64,000 nucleotides of DNA from positions 379,739 through 443,738 of the forward strand of contig VZTG01010313.1 of the NCBI GenBank assembly GCA_013397845.1, written 5' to 3'. The notes under the pieces are model-generated. The model saw only the letters and a list, made by a program, of their open reading frames with translations, was not told the DNA's origin and did not search any database. A program made the translations under genes and the position numbers. The DNA comes from Melanocharis versteri. Lineage: Eukaryota; Chordata; Aves; Passeriformes; Melanocharitidae. The first letter of the stretch is position 1. Every line of letters begins with the position of its first letter. Of this stretch, positions 13,085 through 26,340 are shown piece by piece.

Positions 13085-13410
13085 AACACATAAAAATAGG
13101 AGCTATCACCATATCAGATCGTGAACCAGCTTTCCTGAATGTTGTTATTAAGGCAATTCTTAAGCGAGATAAAAATGGGAAGTTTAATAAGTCGCTTCAG
13201 AAGTATGCTAAGTATACCCGAAATAAGGCTCAATGCAATTAATTTGACTAAACAATTCAGAAGAAAATATATTAATGTGAAAAGTATAATGGAGGAATTA
13301 CCACATGAATTCTCTAATTGCCTAAATTCTAAAACACATAAGGGTATCAGGGACCTGGCAGACACCAGAATCCATAATTTCCACTATTATATGTTTTTGC
13401 AGTAGGAAGT
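13085..13410. other. AT-rich block open on both strands
   Basis: The interval is unusually free of stop codons for its AT content: a plus frame of 88 codons (13,139-13,405) overlaps a minus frame of 83 codons (13,114-13,365). The minus frame would give a hydrophobic middle rich in L, I and F; the plus frame is basic and polar. Neither resembles a family I know. The sequence might be a conserved non-coding element or a decayed gene fragment. No flanking splice sites support an exon. Confidence 0.25.
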
Positions 13411-16400
13411 AGAATTAAGTAAACACGTTCTTTGCTGTTTAATTAAAGGAATGTACACTCTTCTAGATAATAGTCTTATAGTGAACCAGACAGCACAGCT
13501 CTGTTCACACACTCAGCTAAGAAAGTGCAGCCATTTCCTCCAGGGAATATACTGAGGAACTTGATCCCCTTGGTACTGAGCAGGTAGAATATGCTCTCTT
13601 ACAGAGCCACCCCACATCCATCCAGCAGTGGAGGCAGAATATGTCCTCTCATTTATGCTTCACCTCACAGTTCTGCTGTGCTCCTGCACGGGGAACAGCT
13701 GGAGTTTGAACTGCCCTGGGCACAGGATGCCCAGTTCTGAGCAGGGACAGCAGTACCATGAGACTGAGCATGCCAGAGCTTTGCCACGGTTTGGTTCAGA
13801 AAGCCCAGCTGTTTCACTGGATTTGGGCAGTTAGGGACAGCAAGTAAAAGACATCAAGGAGGATTCATGAAAACATGGTGATTATCTGAAAAGCTCTTGC
13901 AGTGAGCATCTGCCTGGCGTTGTATGCCTAGGACTGCAGACAGTTGTTCATGTTACTGTGTGTATGACCACAACCCAACTATAGAGTTGCAGCCTGTAAG
14001 AGGCACAAGTTTTTACAGTTTCATACCCCTTTTCTTTTGCACTTTCTACAAGCAAAGAATGAGCAGATGCCACAGATCAGCGGCTGCACAGTAACCTGTA
14101 ACCTCTTATGCTCAGGTAGCTGATCTGGACACGCAGTTTTTCACCATCCAGTTTCAATTAAGGTTAGTACCACTGGGGAGAAGAGAGAGCAGATAGTGCT
14201 GTGAGCATTTTAGTTGTGTACATCCAGTGCCATGCTGGCTTGCTTTTCGAAACACCGGCAGAAGGAGAGAAGCAGCAGCTGTGGAGGTCACAATGGCAGG
14301 AGAGGCTTGATGACCTATGTTGGCTTTCAGGTTTCATACAACTGCCTGCTGCAACCAAGAATTTTAAATCTGGCTGTGTAACATTGCATGTTAATGCACA
14401 TGGAATGGTTTTCAGAAGCTGTGTCCTCTCCCATGAAGATGGAAACTTGGGCTTTAGGGACCAATTTGAAGAAATCAGACTTCAAAAAATAGCATAAATA
14501 TGGCTATATTAGCTGTGCATACAGCTGTGATAAGCTGGGCCGTGGACCAATAATCCTGATCATGTTTTGGTTTTTTTTTAAAGTACAAAATATATTTGCA
14601 TCACTGACTTGAAAGGTCCTTGTAGCTATGTTGATTGCTAATTGGTTCTACTTATGTTTGCAAACAAAGAAAAGTGAGGAGAACAGCAAAGCACTCAGAA
14701 TTGGGATAGCTGCAGTAACAGAAAGTGTAGTGGTCGAGCTGTTGAAAGCTGTCAGTGCAAGTGCCAGCAAAGAGGCCAAAACAGATGTTCATACGTAAAG
14801 GAACACAAGGTTGCAAGTAAGCAGCTAAAGGCAACACCTCTACCAGCTTCAGGGAAAGGAAGATCCTGCTCATCCAGCTAACTACAGAGACCTTAGTCAC
14901 TGGTGGAAAAAAATAATCCTGACCATATTTACCAACAGATTAAGGCCAGTTTCAGAGGAAGCAGATGGCCAGAAACGGTGTGACTTCACAGCAGACGCAA
15001 GCTTTATTGATCAAATTATCACTCCTGGCAACTGATGGAAGGGGAGTAATAAAAGCGGGTTAAAACTTTTGGAGGAAAACTGGCTTGAGTGGATACAATA
15101 TAGAGGGTGTGGATATATGGAGTTTCGGGTAACTGTTATTATAAAAGGTGCGTGTTGAGACTCCTGTAGTGCAGTAAGAAATGTCAAGCAATTGGGTAAG
15201 TCCAAGTTTGATTTAGGAGCAGGGGACATGGAATCACACTCATTTTCAATCATGAAGATGAATGTTGCTGTGAGATGCCTTGGAGGGCATCATTTTGAAA
15301 GATCCGTAGCAAAGCTTTTCGGTAAATATAAATGATATGTGATCACTGGCAAATAGGTCTGATTTAATGAAAGCATTTTTTACCATGTTGGAAAACTGGT
15401 TTTGTAGACTTGAACTTAAAACTAGTTCCAAGAAGGTGAGATGGCTGCGTCTTGGAGAAGGAAGAGTAAATACTGTGCTGACATGCAACATAAGGGAAGT
15501 TCCAGAGAAGCCTAGTCCTCCATGTAGTTATATCCACATCAGCATCAGTTAGTTCAGCATCAGTGGTTCAGTAAAGATCAATTAAAACAGTCATGTACCT
15601 TAGTCAAAAACGCTGCACAGTAGGTGATGAGATTATGGATCAATAAGGATAATACATCTACAATCCATATGGGGTTTTTTCCAAATCTATTATTGCTTCA
15701 TGGACTAAGAACAGTTCCAGTAAATGAGATAAAATTGTGAAAAAGACTGGAGACAGCTCTTTGAAATATTGCAGCTAGAAATGGAAAACATTTTAAAATA
15801 TCAGAGACTGAGTCAGGAAATCAAGGCAAGGGATTGACTTTAATTAAAAAGATTAAAATGATGATGATGATACACCAGGCCATACCAATACATAAGGAAA
15901 AAAAAAAAGCAATCAAGGCCTAAATGCTAATATCAAGTTCATGACTAGATATTGCATTAAATTAGGCTTTGTTTAATAGTGGAATAATTCCTGAACAGGA
16001 AAGACCAGCAATGGCATAGTGTTCCCCAGATCTGGAAGGACACTCTAGAAAGCCAGAGAAGAAAAGGACCATTTATCTATTTTGGATTATAATTAAAATG
16101 CCTAAGTTTTCTACAGCCCTAAAATTTATCTGTCTGGCTACAGAAATAGTCATAAACAATCATCACCATTAAAAAATTGTAAAAATGCCCCACAAATTCA
16201 GAAGTTTTTTCAAACCATGGAGTCAATGCAGATTCACTTACCTATATATTTAGCACATGTGCACATACAACACACACATTTGCACAGTAAGAAGAGAGAA
16301 CAGATAAATCAAATACACAGAAACTGCAGAAATATTATGTGCTTGCCAAGACTCAGACACAAGTCTTCACAGGAGTCTGTTTGTAAGCCAATTCATATTT

Positions 16401-17519
16401 GAATAATTGAAATGACATCTAATAGAAATTAAATACATACAATAAAATAAATGTGTGTATTCATCTTTATGACAAAAGTATTAATAATACAAAGGTACAA
16501 TATTGAGATTGTCTAGGAAAACATCTTGTCCTAGAAAATGTAAGAGCTTTGTGTTCAAAGGATTTAGAAAATAAACTCCCTTTCTGTGGAGACCTGCCCA
16601 TTGGGATTTGGCATAAGAAAGAAAAGAGAATTTCTAAGAAATATCAGGCTTTCTTTGCTGGCGTATTTTTTACTTTGTTCTGAATGGAAACAACTTGAGC
16701 TCAAAAGGTAAATTTCATTGACTGTAGATTTTACTAAATGTGAGTTTAGCAGAGAAAGCAAAAGGAATCGAAGGATGTACTAAATATGACTGCATTTTAC
16801 AACCCCTTTCTTCTTCTTCTTCTTTTGATAAGCACTTAACAGAAGTCTATTCAGTGAAAGCTGCCAATTCTTATTTTTACCATATGTACAGATCGAGGAT
16901 GTCAGAGGAAATGTGTATGGCAAATTAGGGTGAACTCTGTGGCCTGAATGTTAAATGAGAGGGCAAATTATGCAGGATTTGTCTACCATTTCAGTGTTGT
17001 CATTTGTGATGTCTTTGGGCAGGGCACCTTTATAAGACTATCCTGAAGATATTATCATAATGGAATGTTTTGCATAATGGAAAACACAGTCACCTCAGAT
17101 CTTCTTTTGCATGACAAACTCTTGATTAGAAAAATAATAGGATGGAAATGGAATTTGTGTTTATACAGGCAGGCATCAGAGCCAAGGAGAATGGAAGCTG
17201 ACCTCAATACACTGGAGAACTGACATAGTCAGATGCAAAACCTCTCTCTTTACAGTAAATTTAGCCTGGAAATAGACTGAGAAACAAGCGGGAGTCATAT
17301 AAAAGTCTTCTTACTGTGAAAAGTTCTTTATTCATGAGAAAAGTAGCTGTGATATGCAAAGGATATCACATATTTTTAAACGACTCATAGCTCTTGTTAC
17401 ACTGTAAGGTCCCTATTACACCCCTGTGAAAACAAGAATGTTTTGATATTTGACAAAATGGTAAATGTTTTAAATTTTCTATTACACATCTGATTTAGCT
17501 TTGGCAATTTTTAGTCTTT
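13411..17519. other. AT-rich non-coding sequence
   Basis: No gene is recognised. A somewhat GC-richer patch at 13,540-13,840 gives a 68-codon frame without known content. Simple tracts include ATGATGATGATGAT at about 15,857-15,870 and a TTC tract at 16,807-16,824. The frame at 14,201-14,497 (98 codons) lacks splice support and known motifs. Confidence 0.55.
16807..16824. repeat. Short (TTC)n microsatellite
   Basis: Five to six TTC units occur in tandem. It is short and probably neutral. Confidence 0.85.
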
Positions 17520-17780
17520 AGGTCCACTGATGTACAGTTAGAAAACGGAATGAATACACTGCCTTAAATCAGCATAGCCAACCATGTACATAATTAGGAG
17601 CCAGATTATTATTTTCAGAATTGAATACAGCCATGATCCTGTACTCATCTGAATTAATGCACACATCTGCATATGTGTTTATAGGACTGCTGCTGATGTG
17701 CACGTGCCATTAGACACGTAAACCTGCTGGTTTTATTTAGTTAGTCAGTATTAATTACAAAGTTTATTCTGCAAACAGAA
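17520..17780. promoter_or_regulatory. Possible conserved regulatory block with homeodomain and E-box motifs
   Basis: TAATTA at 17,591-17,596, TTAATTA at 17,751-17,757, an E-box CATATG at 17,670-17,675 and an E-box CACGTG at 17,701-17,706 fall within 170 bases. No repeat or lasting frame explains the sequence. The cluster is seen directly. Enhancer function is inference; AT-rich DNA makes TAATTA cheap by chance. Confidence 0.3.
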
Positions 17781-20289
17781 ACACAGAAAAAAGTCTCAAA
17801 AGTGTGCAATAATTTGGAAGACTCTGTACCTTCAGAGAAATTGTAAAATCAAAAGGTAGATTTTACTAACTCTTTTCCTTCTTACTATCTAAGAATGCAA
17901 TGTGCTATTACATGACAGGACTTAATGTATAATCAACTTAGAGAACAGCATTATTTTATTACTGTCAGTAATCCTGGGAGCACAAAACAGTATTGTTCTC
18001 TGCCAAGATCATATTGCACACAGGTTTGATGTGGATTTTGGGCAATAAGAATGCCAACACAACTGGTTTACAGAAGACCCCACTTAAACTCCTTTAAATG
18101 CCTAGTCTAAAATATGGTACCTGTGATGATAGTGTTGTGATAGTGGGAGTTCTACCTGCTGGGAAAGTGTAAGTGCTAATTACAAATGTGCTCATGCTTA
18201 TTTCTAAGGCTGCCCTGAATTAAAGAACATTGGCCAGTCCTGATATTTGATATAGCCTGAAAAAAGAATCAGTATATTGCTCTGAGGCACCTCATCTCAG
18301 TGTGATAAGGATAAAATCTTAGCCTGTCTTTGGTTTTCTGATAGCCATTTCCTCTCTGTCTTCCTCACTGTGATTTGTTGAGATGATCTTAATCTGATCC
18401 AAAGGCTCTGAACACCCAGAACTGCCATTAAAAGCAGCAAGGATGGGTGTACCCAGCATCTCTCAGGATCAAGCTTATCATTTTTAGCTGTAAATATCTG
18501 TATGACTAGAGTTACATGTGTCAGCTTCAAGATAATGTCATGATTTCATTGTGGTCAAAGATCTTGAAAAAGAAAGCAAGGCTGATCTCTGCACAGTGTC
18601 TGTTCATGTTTATTATCTTAACAGTAAACTCACAGCTGATTGCAGTTTGGCTCTTATCAGTTCTTCCTTCTAGCAACATACAAAATCATTTCAGCTTGTT
18701 CAGGAACAGATCCATCTTAAGACACAGCTTTACAGAGAACTGACAGATAATACTAACCTTTATTTTTCAGCAAAAGTAATTTTTGATGTTAAAAATGACA
18801 CACAAGTGGCCACAACATTCAATATACATATATGAACAATGGCTAATGAAATCCAGGAATTCAGCTTTTCAAAGACTGAAGAAGCAGATTTAATGCCTGG
18901 GGTTAGTACTGCAAATTTCTTCACCTGGCTTAGAGTGAGCTGTAAACAGATTGGTTGATGAGAAGACTAAAAAGATAAGTTGATTTAATGACCATATATA
19001 ACATGCCTACCAGAATCCTCCACCTGAGTAGCAGTATAGTTACCTTCTTTGAGGAATACTTTGCAATGTATTAGAAAATGAATCTCCCCTCTTCTTCCAC
19101 AGCAAGAGCATGCCAGCCAGACAGCCCCTTGCTAGCAGTCTGAACCCAGAAGTACATGTTCCCAAATGCTGCTTAATTCACCTTCTCTAAAGTGCTAGCA
19201 GTAAGTCCTGCACCGAGGCTGCATACTTAAGGTCTGTATTTGTTGCCCCACTCTGCTTTCCTATAATCGATTACTGACTCAAAGCTGCTTAATCCATTAT
19301 GACAATAGTTACGTTTGCAAAAATAAATTGAAACTAATTTGTAAAAAAATATTCTGAAGTAAGAATCTGAATTATAGTGGAGCCTGTTCAGCCCATGCTC
19401 TGAGACAGCTAGAGCATGCCCCCAGGATTATTCTCATAAGACAAACCAAAGCCAGACTCTGTAATGACACCACTTGCAAATGCAGCAGTCATTTTTTCTA
19501 CTCTCCCCACTTCCAGTAAGCTCATCCTGAATGCCTTTTAGCCAGCCTCAATTTTGGTATCTCCTCTATCTAACCCAGTGAGAAACACACAAACAAATCC
19601 CGTAAGGAAGGGCAGGAAGTTGTGAGAGCTGTTACATGGTTATTGTTACTAGGGAAACCACTTCCTTAGTATTCATGTGTTCAGCAGATCTGTCTGGCTG
19701 TGTCTTGGAGTCCCAGGCAATATCATGAAATAAATGGCAACCAGGAAAATAAACCCAAACCAGCACAAAATACACTATAAATGTCTGTGACATTTAAAAT
19801 TAAAATCTTATTTTGGTAAATCAAGTCTAAGCAGAAATATCTCCCATATTAGGCTTTTATAAGAAGGGTGTGCATGTTTGGAAGAGTATGCTACATTCTA
19901 TTCCTCTTTACCTGAACATTAATAAAATATCTGTAAAAGCAATCAGTACCGGTAGTCTAGAGTTAAAACGTTAAGCCCAAGCAGCTACATTTTTTGGCTG
20001 CTGACCTTAGCTCCAATTTCATGAGCAGTATCTGTATCCAAGCAAAGGATGAGTTGAACTAGTACTTTTCTTTGAAAACCAGACTGTAGTGTTGGGACTC
20101 ATCTCTAAGAACAGATCATCCATGCTCCTACCTTATGGGACATTATTTTTTGTTGGCTTTTTTAAGATGCAGCTTGTTTCTGAGTTCAGTCACAAAAGCA
20201 CGTGACTTACAAAACACAGTAGAAAAATCTCAAGCAGTAGCCATGCCTCTTAATGTTCCCTGTATCCCTTTTAGATAGTTTAAACAAGC
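17781..20289. other. AT-rich non-coding sequence
   Basis: No exon, RNA gene or transposon is supported. Frames at 18,297-18,530 (minus) and 18,516-18,743 (plus) are short and have no recognisable content. Confidence 0.55.
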
Positions 20290-20299
20290 AGCAACTTTC

Positions 20300-20655
20300 C
20301 CAGATTCGGTCAGAAATCGGGGCTGGAAGGGCTCTTAAGAAATCAGCTGTGCTGAGCTGGTTGTCGTATATCTGGTTTATACAGAGATGCTCACCACCAG
20401 TTCCTTAATTTCCACAATGATTAGGATTCAACACATCTCATCCTCAGTAGGCGTTCCACAGCTGATTAATTGATTTTGCCTCTTATCCATCTTGCCGAAA
20501 ATCTCAGTTGAGTGATAAAGCCTGAAGAGGATACACACCTTCCCTAGAGCACTTCCAGCCTCAGGCAGTCCGTTCCAGTGCTGGCTGCATTGCAAAACCA
20601 GCTCAGTGTTACTGCTCTCCCCGATGGACTCCAGACACAGAGCCGGTTTGCTCAT
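20300..20655 (-). mobile_element. Possible old, diverged CR1 LINE fragment
   Basis: Two short stretches recall minus-strand CR1 3' sequence in the expected order: one at about 20,310-20,340 (a GGCTGGAAGGGCTC stretch like the CR1 TTGGAAGGGACC region) and one at about 20,550-20,585 (CAGTCCGTTCCAGTGCTGG, like the CR1 GCCTGTTCCAGTG region). The sequence between them is not clearly alignable by eye. If it is CR1, it is far older than the copy at 28.5 kb. It could instead be unique sequence with chance matches. Confidence 0.3.
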
Positions 20656-23600
20656 TCACCAGAGGTTTAGGTCTGGCACTTCAGAAAGTTAGTGTTCCTA
20701 AAGATCTCGATAACCCCAAGCCCAGCCAGAAACAACCATCTCAGTAGGTTTGTTCTTGCTTTACAGTGGAATGAATTGCAGTGGGGAGATACAGTGTGCA
20801 GCATAACTGAGTATTGCAAACTTCACTTGCTACTAGAGAAGGATTTCTCTAAACAGACATTTCAGAAGACAATAAACATGCACAAATGTGACCAGAGTTA
20901 CAGGCAAGACTGCAGGCAGGATAGTGGTGCCTGGTTTTCTGAAGAAATGGAGGTGAGGAAAGCAGCAGAGAATGAAGTGACAATACTTTATTGTGGAGTA
21001 ACCCTCTGATAACAAAGCACAAATGATTAACAATTATTTGGGCCTTGCTGAAGCAGGCTCACAAACAGAGTTATGCAAAACTCAACCTATACATTGAGAT
21101 AAAAGCTAAAACAGCAGAAAGATAAAAAAGATCTTTTTGACTCTACAAAAATCGCTATTATTAAAGATACACGCGTGTTTAAAGGGTTGCTTCCTTTTTT
21201 TCTCTCAGTTTTATTTATATACCTTGGGGCTAACTATAGCAAAAATACTCCTGCTTTATAACAGATAGAGCAAAACAGAGAACCAGGACTGTGGGATTTA
21301 GAAATACTCCTGCCATGAAGACCTGCAACACAGGACAATGGGAATATCAAGGTACAGAATTAGACTTCAAATACACGTGGGTAGCAGCTCATTTTCCTCT
21401 CAGCATGTTTGTCTTTGCATGATCTCCAGCCTGATCCCTAGTCTACAGTATGACATGGGCTTGTGCTGTCCACAGGGTGACCATAAAAACCAGATAATTA
21501 GGGACCACTAAGAAGAGACTTTGGCAATTAGAAATATCCAGCACAAACCAACGGAAAGATTCTGCTCATTAAGTATATCCACTGATGGCATTAAATAAAG
21601 AGGCACGTGTGAGCTACAGCTGGGAAATACAAGCAACTAGAGTTCATGAAGAAAAAATCTGTTGGAGAATTACAAAAAACTCCCACTGATGTCCCAAATT
21701 AAAGATGATCTAATAAATATGAAACTCAGTTCCAAGAGCACAGCACTACATTGCACAGGAAGCAGCTTCTCTAATTCAGTTATCTGCATGTGAAGGACAA
21801 GGAGACAGTGTCCAAGCCAAGCAGGGCTAGGTATGGAATTTGGCCCTGAGGAACAGGCATGCTGTGGTTGGTTTGCTATGGCTCCTCCTAGCCATTTCAC
21901 CTAGGCTGCTGTCTCATGGGGCAGTAAAAGGCATTCACTGTCCCCTGACAGGCCCCCACCTCCAGCTCAGGATGCTCTTTTGTTGGACACTGTTAAGAGC
22001 TGGAAGACTACTTAGAGGAGATATTTCTATGGGCTTTCTTTATTCACATATCTTTCCTCAGATACTGGCAGCCAGGTTTGGGGTTGGAGGACTGGAGAAC
22101 TTTTGTGCTGAGAATTAAGGCCATTTTGATGAGGCAGGAGACAGCCATGGTGCACACTAAACTGTGGAAGGTGTTGAGTGCTCTCCACACCCACATGGGC
22201 TTGGTCTCTTGAGAACCCCATGCAGTGGGCAGCTGATTTCTTGGGGGCATTCATAGGAGCATAGCTGCTCTGCTTGTGGGTCTCCGTGTGGCAAAGCTAC
22301 CCCACCCAAGGAAGCTGCCACTTCACTTCCAGAGAAACCTACAGTGACAGAGGAACAGCTGAAAACAGACACAAGGAGGGCCACATGTGGGTGGTTCAGA
22401 AAAAGTGGCTCATCAGGAGTGAGGCAGAAAACCTGCTCATTTGTTGGATGAGAAGTGCAGGCAGCAGAGCTGGAAACACCCCCTGTGGTTCTCTGAAGTT
22501 GTACCTGTTGAGAGGGCAAGGGCCAAATCACCCATCTCTTTTGTGCTTCGAGATGTGCAAGTTGGAAAAGCAGACAGACACCCCCCTCCCAGCTTAAGAA
22601 GCCAGGTTTGCAGGAGAGAAGGGGATGGGGATCCACAGGGTGGCCCAGATTTAGAAGTAAAAATCCTCCAGCAGGATGTGACAGAGCGGGTGGAGAACAC
22701 CAGGGTGCAAGCAAGCAGTACAGTTTCATTGCTTCATGGCTCCAAATGTCCCCAAGATGTGCACTCATAAGACTTACATTTTGAAGATGAAGATCTTCCT
22801 CTGGCCCAGCTCTACTTTCAGTATTCAGAGTAGCAGTGCACAGCAGCTAAGAAGTCCAATAATGGATATCGATAGTTGCAGGCTGCTGTTCGATCACAGG
22901 ATGGCTTGCCTGTGACAGGCCAGGAGGGAAATCAATGCTGATGACAGCATTTTCAGCCAGGAACTGCCCAGAAGTCAAACCTGTCAAAAAGCCACTTACA
23001 CACTCCAAGTGAAAACAAAGTAGCCGCAGCTTTTAGCAACACTGCTCAGCGATCAATTGCTACATTTTCCACAGATTATAGAGTGAATGAAATGTTTCCC
23101 AGAGCAGAATATATATAGACAACAGCTGTTTGATGAGCGTTTTGGAAGGGGAAGATTGAAGTCACATTGCTTTAGAGCCTCAGGTGTTTATCATGGAAAC
23201 CAGTTTGCTGGAAAAGTCAGTGCAACTGCATGGCTAGCATGTCCACCTATCCCTGTGGAGCAGGCTGTGGCTCAGTGATGGAGCAGGTATCTTAAATGCT
23301 CCCAAAGCAGAATACAAGGAGGGTTAACTAACAGCAGAGCTCAAGCCAGAGCTGAGCACAGACTGTGCAAGGAATCACTTACTCACAGAAAAATGCAAAC
23401 ACTTGTAACATCAAGTCAAATTTAGTCAACAGTTTCACCTGAAAAAAAAAATGTAAAAAGGATTATCTTGGTGGTTTTGCAATAGTTTTTTGCTTTGACT
23501 TTTCATGCAAGACTTACAAACTGTCTTGAAAACAATTTCTGAAACAATAGAAAATGGTAAAAGAGTACTGTATGCCACACCAACTACATCTTGTGAGACT

Positions 23601-25298
23601 GGAGGCAAATATCCACTCCTCTTCCTACCTTATTTAAAGCTGGATCTTTGAATCATGGGCCTCCTACCTCCTTCACAATGATACTGATCCTAGGTGGGAC
23701 AAGTTCAATTTTTTTGCTTTGAAGATACTTGGAAGCAGAAAGTGGAAAATTCAGATGAGTACTCTAGACATCAGCCCAGACCATAATCATCACCTGTTTT
23801 CTTACTCAGTGAATGTTCATGAGTTACATGAGGTTGGACACATTAGCATTCAAGAGAGGCTCCTTTGTATCATCTATAGCAGCCACAGCGAATTTTCTTC
23901 ACCACAAATACCAATGCCTTCAAGTGGCTGGGAGCTCTACATCTCTCAGAACACAGGGAGCAGGGCTGGGCTGGTGGCGGAGCAGGGACATGAGGCAGTG
24001 CACACCACTACAGCTTCTGCTGTTTTACCTGTCCCGCCCCATGGTGTACAGGTTGCTCAGCAGCCTTGAATCCAGCAGAGCTACTTTCTCAGGCAACATC
24101 CATTGCAGGAGTTTCACTTGATCTGCCTGTGTGGCATGGTTTGGACAGCCTGGCATTTAGGACATTTTTTTTCTGAGAGGAAAACCTGGGGATTATGGAG
24201 CAGTTGGAGTCTCTTACCTAAAAAATCGAAGTTTGCACCACTGGGTACAAGAGGGGATAGCCCGTCCTCAATTTTGTGAATATTGCTCCGGTCATCCTGA
24301 ATTTTTACATTGCTTTCATGCCCTTTAGAAATGTCCCAGATCAATATGCAATACTTATCCAACCTGTAAAAAAACCTTTCTTATCTGACAAACAGTCTGA
24401 AAAATTCTGGTTTCATGTATATCCAAAAATATTTTTCCCTTTTTCTTTAAAACATTGCCAGCACAGTTTTCTTCCAAATAGAACCAGTCATTCATGCAGG
24501 TCTAGTTCAAATAAGAAATATTGCTAGTTCTTTGCTGAGAACATTAGTCTAGTTGCCCAGCATTCTAGTTCCAAAAGCTTTTGCCCAGGGTCAAACTGTT
24601 GCCCGGTTTTATTGGGTCTGGCTGAGATGGAGCCCATTTTCCCCACAGCAGCACTCACAGTGCTGTGCTTTGTATCAGTAGCTAGCGAGGTGTTGATGAA
24701 CACTCTCGTGTTTTGGCAACTGCAGAGCAGTGCTCGCACAGCATCCGCGCTGCCTCTCCAACAATCTGCCTCCTATAGTGGGCTGGGAGCGGGCAAGAAG
24801 TTGGGAAGGGACACAGCCAGGACAGCTGATCCCAGCTGACCAGAGGGATATTCCACACCATATGGCATCTGCTCAGCAATAAAAGCCAAAAGAGAGGAGT
24901 AGAAAGGGAGGGCATTTGTCATTCCGATGTTTGTCTTCCAGAGGAGCTGCTAGGCGTACTGAAGCCCTGCTTCCTGGGAAGTGTCTGAACATTGATGAGA
25001 AGTAGAGAATAAATCTTGTTTTCCTTTGCTTATCAAATCACCTTTATCTTGACCCATGAGTTTTTTCCATCTAATTTTCTCCCTCCCAGTGCTTCTGAGG
25101 AGGGGAGTGATAGAGCAGTGGGGTGGGCAACTGGCATCTGTTGAATGTCAGTCCACCAGTCCTTTTTAACAACCAACATGGGGCACCCTCTTTGCAGTAA
25201 ACACTGCGCCTTCACTACACTTACGGGCCAAATTCTGATTAAGCTCCCATTTCAGTAGATCAGAATTGGTCAAAAATGCTCAATTTTATCTCTCTCAG
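20656..25298. other. Non-coding sequence with a mildly GC-rich patch
   Basis: The segment 21,750-22,800 is GC-richer than its surroundings and carries several overlapping frames on both strands, the longest 203 codons on minus (22,157-22,768). Amino-acid content is low-information and rich in S, P, L and C, as expected from antisense or non-coding sequence, and no domain is visible. An AATAAA at 25,008-25,013 followed by a T-rich tract is a plausible plus-strand poly(A) site. No gene is supported. Confidence 0.5.
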
Positions 25299-25412
25299 AC
25301 TCCCATAGTTTGGAGATGGAGGGAGACAGCATGTTAGGCCCTTATACCCAAAGCATGCTAGGCCTCTTTACACCCAAAGGGAGAATTCAGCTAACCGAGA
25401 TCAGTGTGCCAG
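25299..25412 (+). other. Candidate symmetric internal exon (114 nt)
   Basis: A pyrimidine-rich acceptor (TTTTATCTCTCTCAG) ends at 25,298 and a strong donor (CCAG then GTGAGG) begins at 25,413. The 114 bases between are a multiple of three and open in one frame with two bases carried in and one carried out, so the exon would be phase-symmetric and could be skipped without a frameshift. The predicted segment includes MLGPYTQSMLGLFTPKGR, produced partly by an internal 24/26-base near-duplication. I recognise no family. The splice-site pair and open frame are seen; a real exon is an inference, since pseudo-exons of this quality do occur in introns. Confidence 0.3.
25328..25377 (+). repeat. Imperfect 24/26-bp tandem duplication
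   Basis: The unit at 25,328-25,351 begins AGCATGTTAGGCC; the next, at 25,352-25,377, begins AGCATGCTAGGCC. Both end in ACCCAA followed by A. The second copy is two bases longer. In the open frame the copies give SMLGPYTQ and SMLGLFTPK. Confidence 0.8.
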
Positions 25413-25919
25413 GTGAGGCCACAGCAGGAAGCACCCTGCAGACCTGCCTGGTTTTTTTCCATACACCAGATGAAATTATCTTCTTCAGTTGTCACCAAGC
25501 TGACTAGCATTTAGCCCACTGGTGCTTTTAACTTTGCCACAAAGTTTGGAAGTGATGCGATGCAGAATTTGCAATATCCCACATCCCAGAGGATTGGATC
25601 TGAGCTCAGGTGTGGGTGCCCTTGTAGCAGGATTCTCAAGGACAAACATCATACTGAGGCTGCTGCTGCTGCAAATGTTTCTAAGTAGGAGCAGAATGTA
25701 ACTCTGGAGCATCTGAAAAAAACCTGCTCTTTTTCAATACAAAAACACAAGAAAATATGTGTGCACAATTGTCTCATTCCCCAGAGTGTTATGCACATAA
25801 TCAAAGGAGAATCACTATGGACTTTGTGGCATGGAGGAATAGAGTGCTCTTCCTTTATGAATGAAGCACATACAGCTGAGCAAGTACCATTTCCATGGGT
25901 AAAGGCAGTAGGCTGCTTT
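25413..25919. other. Non-coding sequence, no gene seen
   Basis: A minus-strand frame of 75 codons (25,485-25,712) covers a GCTGCTGCTGCTGC run at about 25,660-25,673. Nothing suggests that it is real. No repeat family is recognised. Confidence 0.5.
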
Positions 25920-26340
25920 TAAGGAGAAAATAAATAGATGGCATCTTCTCTGTAGCAAAACAAGGGCTCAGAGATCAGCCCATTCTCACAGCCAGTGTTC
26001 AACATTATACTTAAGAGCAGTATTAGACTAAAAAGCACCTAATTTAACTTGAGCTGATTTAAAATGCATCTTGGTGAGTCTCAGCTATTGTCTAATCCTT
26101 TTGTTTGAGATGTTCTACATTAGTCAGCCACTTTTGATTCATGTGCTAACAATCCCCCTTAAGGCAGGTAATTCACAGACAATGTTCACGATGTGCAAAG
26201 TGGCACTCCAGTTCCCACAGACAAAAGTCAGTAAACTTTAAATCCCAGAGCCCCTAAACTTATTTTGCATAAATTGCCCTCCCAGGAGGGGAGCGGGAGA
26301 TCTGTTTATATGCATCTCTTGTATCAACTTAGAATTCAAA
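25920..26340. promoter_or_regulatory. Possible conserved regulatory block
   Basis: The segment is repeat-free and has no stable open frame. It carries a POU-octamer-like TTTGCATA at about 26,262-26,269 and several AT-rich cores. The texture resembles vertebrate conserved non-coding elements, but no alignment was possible. The support is composition only. Confidence 0.25.

Noticed and set aside
15857..15870. Box C motif of a C/D snoRNA in the GATGATGATG run
   Set aside because: It is a short GAT microsatellite; no matching box D, terminal stem or guide arrangement was seen.
22157..22768. 203-codon minus-strand frame and its plus-strand partners
   Set aside because: Composition is rich in S, P, C, H and L with no domain, and plus-strand frames of over 100 codons overlap it. 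It looks like a GC-rich non-coding patch.
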